From Cokeromyces recurvatus (Eukaryota > Mucoromycota > Mucoromycetes > Mucorales > Mucoraceae): 64,000 nt of DNA. Positions 60,637-64,000 of this stretch are shown one piece after another (within the stretch, counting starts at the first letter, position 1; each line of letters opens with the position of its first letter). Made by a program: the position numbers and the translations under genes. The stretch lies in contig NW_026251391.1 in assembly GCF_025118155.1 (NCBI RefSeq), positions 1,057,501 to 1,121,500 on the forward strand, written 5' to 3'. A model generated the notes under the pieces. It saw only the letters and a list, made by a program, of their open reading frames with translations, had not been told where the DNA came from and made no database searches.

Positions 60637-60999
60637 ACCTCGTCTTTTTTAAGTGCATATTTAGTGAACCTCGTCTTTTTTATGCGCACATTTAGTGAAC
60701 CTCGTCTTTTTTGAGTGCATATTTAGTGAACCTCGTCTTTTTTGAGTGCATATTTATTTTACCTCGTCTTTTTTATGCGCACATTTAGTGAACCTCGTCT
60801 TTTTTGAGTGCATATTTATTTTACCTCGTCTTTTTTGAGTGCATATTTATTTTACCTCGTCTTTTTTGAGTGTACATTTAGTGAACCTCGTCTTTTTTAT
60901 GCGCACATTTAGTGAACCTCGTCTTTTTTGAGTGCATATTTAGTGAACCTCGTCTTTTTTATACGCACATTTAGTGAACCTCGTCTTTTTTAAGCGCAC
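60637..60999 (+). repeat. Satellite array, twelve 31-bp units
   Basis: Eleven complete units and one partial unit start at 60637, 60668, 60699, 60730, 60761, 60792, 60823, 60854, 60885, 60916, 60947 and 60978. Each begins ACCTCGTCTTTTTT. The right half has at least three versions: GAGTGCATATTTAGTGA, ATGCGCACATTTAGTGA and GAGTGCATATTTATTTT. The order of versions is irregular, which suggests unequal exchange. The period is exactly 31 throughout. Confidence 0.95.
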
Positions 61000-61002
61000 C
61001 GT

Positions 61003-61023
61003 GATATTTTTTTTTAAAATATC
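61003..61023. repeat. Perfect 8-bp palindromic hairpin at the end of the satellite array
   Basis: GATATTTT and AAAATATC are separated by five T, a few bases after the last satellite unit. A terminal hairpin is common at element ends, but no CTRR Helitron-type end follows. Confidence 0.7.
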
Positions 61024-61991
61024 AAATAAAAAATAATATCAAGACAAAAAGAGTCAACGAGACTGAACAATAATTCTATAGTCAATTATTTTTTTTTATG
61101 AATTTAAATTGATGAGGTATTTATAAGAATTGTTATAGAGGTCTGAGGATAAGATGTGAATCAGAAAAGTGTTAGTTACGACCGAATTAGGTATATTGTT
61201 GACAACGAAGTGTTAGTGATTTTAATATTATTAGATGGAGCGGATTAAGAGAGAGTTAGGATAGAATTTCTTAAATGAATTTATGATCCGCATGTTTGAT
61301 CATAAAACATTGTTATGATTGCAGTCGTCTTTATAACTAAATTAACAGAAATAAACCATCATTTATTACATAATAAAGAGGTTATTCACATAAAACTAGT
61401 ATATTGAACTTCACAGCATAATATTTATTCTACATTCAGTTTTAATAATAGACATTGTTAGAATGTTCGAGCAATAATAATAATTATATACATAATTCAA
61501 ACAGGATTATGACTGGTGTATTCAATTACATAATTGTTCTTGAGTGATACATATCATATATACATTGATAATATTGAATATTGTTAAGTAATGAAATCTT
61601 ATACAATGATAATGATAGTAACTCATAAATAATTGGTATTGCTGCAGCTAGACATATTCACTGAGAATTAATATTGATGTGTCGCAGTTCAATAATAATG
61701 ATTCGTTATGTTTCTAGGAACAGCGACAACTCAGGGAGAAAAAAGGAATAAAGATATATCTTATTGATCGCAGAATTATTCGGAGACAATGTTTTATGTA
61801 AAACACTTTATTATAGTAAACTTGCTTATCTAAATCATATTTCCATTGATAACACTTACCTTGTAAAAACATATAAATAGCCGTTGATTTTTCCATATAA
61901 TTTTTAATTGTACAATTTTTGTATTATTGATAAACTATACAAAGTTTTCACAGACTTGTCTTTTGTTTATTTCTCTTTCTCTATCTTTTTG
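61024..61991. other. AT-rich repeat-island DNA, nothing recognised
   Basis: A minus-strand frame of 60 codons at 61714-61896 has no recognisable content. No other signals were found. Confidence 0.45.
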
Positions 61992-62168
61992 CTAATCAAA
62001 ACACATGGGACAGGAGTGATAATTTGATCGTCTATGGTCTGACTGGTCACAACTACTGCATGTAGGCTGATTGATAACAGTCGAACGCTCAATATGAGCA
62101 GTACAATCCTTATGAGATTGGCGAACATCCCCTGATTTTGCTCAATGAGGACAAATTATTTCTATCAT
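61992..62168 (-). pseudogene. Zinc-knuckle remnant of a transposon protein
   Basis: Read on the minus strand: ICPH, a TGA (62144-62142), then AKSGDVRQSHKDCTAHIE and later CSSCDQSDHRRSNYHSCP. The C-x2-C-x4-H...CP pattern with DH-x-RS is common in the N-terminal part of Mucorales transposon proteins that precede Helitron-like replicase/helicase regions. No helicase sequence is nearby, so this is a fragment. The element type is inferred. Confidence 0.45.
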
Positions 62169-62731
62169 TTTAATAATTCAATAGATATAATATTTTAAAT
62201 GATGTAAATAATAATTTTATTAAAATCTATCGATAAAAGTAATTCTTTGATAATTTACAATATATATAATTTGGTGATCCTTTAGTAACTCTTATTATAT
62301 TTGTTTTATAAAAAAAAAGTTTTACAAATTTTTATAATTAATTTTAAAGAATATCGTACACATTTGAAGACTTCTTTTGTGACCATAAAATAAATAATAT
62401 TTAGCAGCAAATTTACGAATTTTACAAAACGGAAGTATTTTAATTAATAGATATTTAGAATCTCTGGTGCAATTTAGACTATCAACTAGAAGAATGTTTA
62501 TCATTATAATTTGATCCAACAAAACCAGTATTATGTTCAGTTTGATTCTGTTTTTTCGTATAGCGAATACTAAACTTGTTCGTTGAAGGTTGGTCAAAGT
62601 GTTTAAGTCCAGAAATAAGTACAGAGATGATAACAGTAACCGGTTTCTTGCTAGACATAACGATAGGTATATGAAAAAGAACCAAAATTCAACCACAATG
62701 TAAGACTATTTGATAATTATAAATAAAGATG
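62169..62731 (-). pseudogene. Decayed transposon-related coding remnant
   Basis: Two overlapping minus-strand frames (62685-62482, MSSKKPVTVIISVLISGLKH; and 62696-62322 with NCTRDSKYLLIKILPFCKIR) look like one coding sequence interrupted by a frameshift near 62480. Lys-rich, Cys-containing stretches suggest a DNA-binding or transposase-like origin. No family was identified. Confidence 0.3.
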
Positions 62732-62938
62732 TTACTGAAAAAGTTTTACATGATTTGTAAATAATAAACTTAACTTCTTTAATGCATATTTGAGTACGGA
62801 AATTTTGTAAGCAATATTGATGCAAACCATGCGCACAAGATCGATGACCGTCCACCCTCGGTACATTTTGATTTCACCATAAACAGGCGGGTTGAACCGA
62901 ACAAAAGTCTTGTCCTTACCCTTACTGATAGCAGCCAT
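62732..62938 (-). CDS. Small ORF starting MAAISKGKDKTFVRF, copy 1
   Basis: A 68-codon frame whose first 29 codons lie within the 195-bp direct duplication; the same N-terminus begins again at 63199 and there continues to a stop at 63034-63032. The shared peptide (RFNPPVYGEIKMYRGW) is probably the first exon of a repeated gene, since the two continuations differ after TGG. The protein is not recognised. Whether either copy is expressed is unknown. Confidence 0.4.
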   Translation of the reverse strand: MAAISKGKDKTFVRFNPPVYGEIKMYRGWTVIDLVRMVCINIAYKISVLKYALKKLSLLFTNHVKLFQ

Positions 62939-63046
62939 TTTTTAAGTAGCAAATACTTTAAGTAGCAAATAAGGGAAGTAAGAAGGCAGGGACCAAAATG
63001 CGTAAAGCCTGAGCTGTTGGAGCTACAGGTCCTAGTTTGCGCATTC
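62852..63046 (-). repeat. 195-bp direct duplication, copy 1
   Basis: Nearly identical to 63113-63307 (offset 261 bp), with only a few differences visible. It includes the start of the small ORF and about 100 bp upstream with a doubled AAGTAGCAAATA motif. Confidence 0.93.
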
Positions 63047-63199
63047 TGTTATCATCGACTCAATCACCTCAAAGAGTAACATAATCCTTGTACACATAGG
63101 AATTGCGAGCGGCCACCCTCGGTACATTTTGATTTCACCATAAACAGGCGGGTTGAACCGAACAAAAGTCTTGTCCTTACCCTTACTGATAGCAGCCAT
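63032..63199 (-). CDS. Small ORF starting MAAISKGKDKTFVRF, copy 2
   Basis: A 55-codon frame starting in the second duplicate and reading through the spacer into the first duplicate, where it stops at TAG. Its first 29 residues equal those of copy 1, while the rest (LAIPMCTRIMLLFEVIESM) comes from the spacer. Likely a broken or alternative end created by the duplication. Confidence 0.35.
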   Translation of the reverse strand: MAAISKGKDKTFVRFNPPVYGEIKMYRGWPLAIPMCTRIMLLFEVIESMITECAN

Positions 63200-63307
63200 T
63201 CTTTAAGTAGCAAATACTTTAAGTAGCAAATAAGGGAAGTAAGAAGGCAGGGACCAAAATGCGTAAAGCCTGAGCTGTTGGAGCTACAGGTCCTAGTTTA
63301 CGCATTC
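63113..63307 (-). repeat. 195-bp direct duplication, copy 2
   Basis: See copy 1. The near identity implies a recent event, younger than the decay of the flanking remnants. Confidence 0.93.
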
Positions 63308-63594
63308 CGTGCTCACAATTTATTCATAGCATCACGGCTGTACCATCAAATAAATATTAGATCAAGTTGTCAGTAAAATTAGTGACAATTACCTTTAATT
63401 CTTGAGAATCCTTAATGAAGAACCAGCAGATGAGTAGACGTCATTATATGAGAGCTGTGAAGAATAGAAGAGGAAGAGAGGGAAAAAGAAAAAAAGAAAG
63501 AGTTGGGGTTGACGCATGCATCATATGGAGCAGACGTCATCAAATACAGCGTACGCACTTATATGCCGGACATTCAAAATAAAAAATAAAATTC
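63308..63594. other. Spacer with a purine-rich patch
   Basis: An AG-rich stretch (about 63462-63505) and ordinary AT-rich DNA. No gene is seen. Confidence 0.45.
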
Positions 63595-63879
63595 ATGCTT
63601 TTTAGTAACCACAAATTACTTCCCTCAGCACCTTACTCTTTTTTTCAATTGAGGATGGTAAAAAAATCTTTAAATTCTGCAGTTATTCAAGAGCTTAAAA
63701 AGAATCCATCCTTAGACTACTTTAGCTTCGCAAAAGCTAAAAATAGAAACATGTCAAGGACCAATTTAACGTATTCAATCATACTCGAAAGAGTAATCAA
63801 GAATGGTACCCAAAAGCAAAAAAAGATCGCAAAAAAGCAAAAAGATTTATTTAGCGTTAGTTGTTGCATCTTTTTTTAA
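63595..63879 (+). pseudogene. Possible transposase DNA-binding-domain remnant
   Basis: The frame includes MVKKSLNSAVIQELKKNPS (from an internal ATG near 63655), KAKNRNMSRTNLTYSIILER and a Lys-rich tail. The helix-rich, basic pattern with SRTNLTYSI resembles a helix-turn-helix at the start of a Tc1/mariner- or pogo-type transposase. A continuation appears in another frame to 63991 (NNRSNVILTGIYRNEKKR), so a frameshift or intron near 63830 is likely. The window ends before any catalytic domain. Confidence 0.35.
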
Positions 63880-64000
63880 TAATCGAAGTAATGTAATTCT
63901 CACTGGCATTTATAGGAACGAAAAAAAGAGAATTCTGACTTTGCGTCAGAATACAAAAGGTATTGGACTCAATACACTGCTCAGGATTTAAACCAAAAAC

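Noticed and set aside
60637..60999. CRISPR array
   Set aside because: Units are contiguous 31-bp repeats without distinct spacers, in a eukaryotic genome.

Overview
The window is a piece of a nuclear chromosome from a filamentous fungus, most likely an early-diverging one of the Mucoromycota (Mucorales-like). Evidence: very AT-rich DNA full of A/T homopolymers, compact intergenic spaces, and genes split by many short introns (mostly 50-90 bp, GTA-type donors and YAG acceptors). The gene families also fit: Opi1, an INO80-type Arp8, a Bdp1, a WC-1-like double-PAS protein and fungal ALG1. The genus is not determinable by eye.

Region 1-48 kb is ordinary gene-bearing DNA. In order: the 3' part of a Tsr4/PDCD2 ribosome-assembly factor, a PITH-domain protein, a LysM GPI-type wall protein, a C2H2 factor, a 12-exon cation P-type ATPase, a double-PAS protein, Arp8, a poly-Q protein, a TTP-like CCCH protein, a STE20/PAK-like kinase, a decayed BAHD acyltransferase, a divergent CDK, ALG1, an N-myristoyl-type methyltransferase, a coiled-coil protein, ISD11, a questin-oxidase-like protein, Bdp1, a ubiquitin-like MGCC protein, a PQ-loop membrane protein, a bHLH factor and Opi1. 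I rebuilt exon structures by matching GT..AG borders to reading phase. Two genes (PAS and PQ-loop) have a one-base frame problem at a homopolymer.

Region 48-53 kb holds RPL7, whose second intron (with a GC donor) carries a C/D box snoRNA. Its guide matches the large-subunit rRNA segment that yeast RPL7-hosted snoRNAs target. It is followed by an aspartic-protease homologue that has lost its second catalytic aspartate.

Region 53-64 kb is a repeat-rich transposon island. It contains a decayed Ty3/gypsy chromovirus (gag, broken protease, RT, RNase H, integrase, chromodomain). Downstream is a gap-free inverted duplication of the element's 3' end. Two oppositely oriented arrays of a ~31-bp satellite frame a small unknown ORF. 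There is also a pair of ~235-bp direct repeats, a 195-bp direct duplication and several transposon-protein remnants. The nested inverted structure at 58.5-61.0 kb is the least explained part of the window and the best candidate for something undescribed, such as a hairpin-RNA source or a composite element.

Because I worked without tools, exon borders are inferences, and all homology calls rest on recognised motifs rather than searches.
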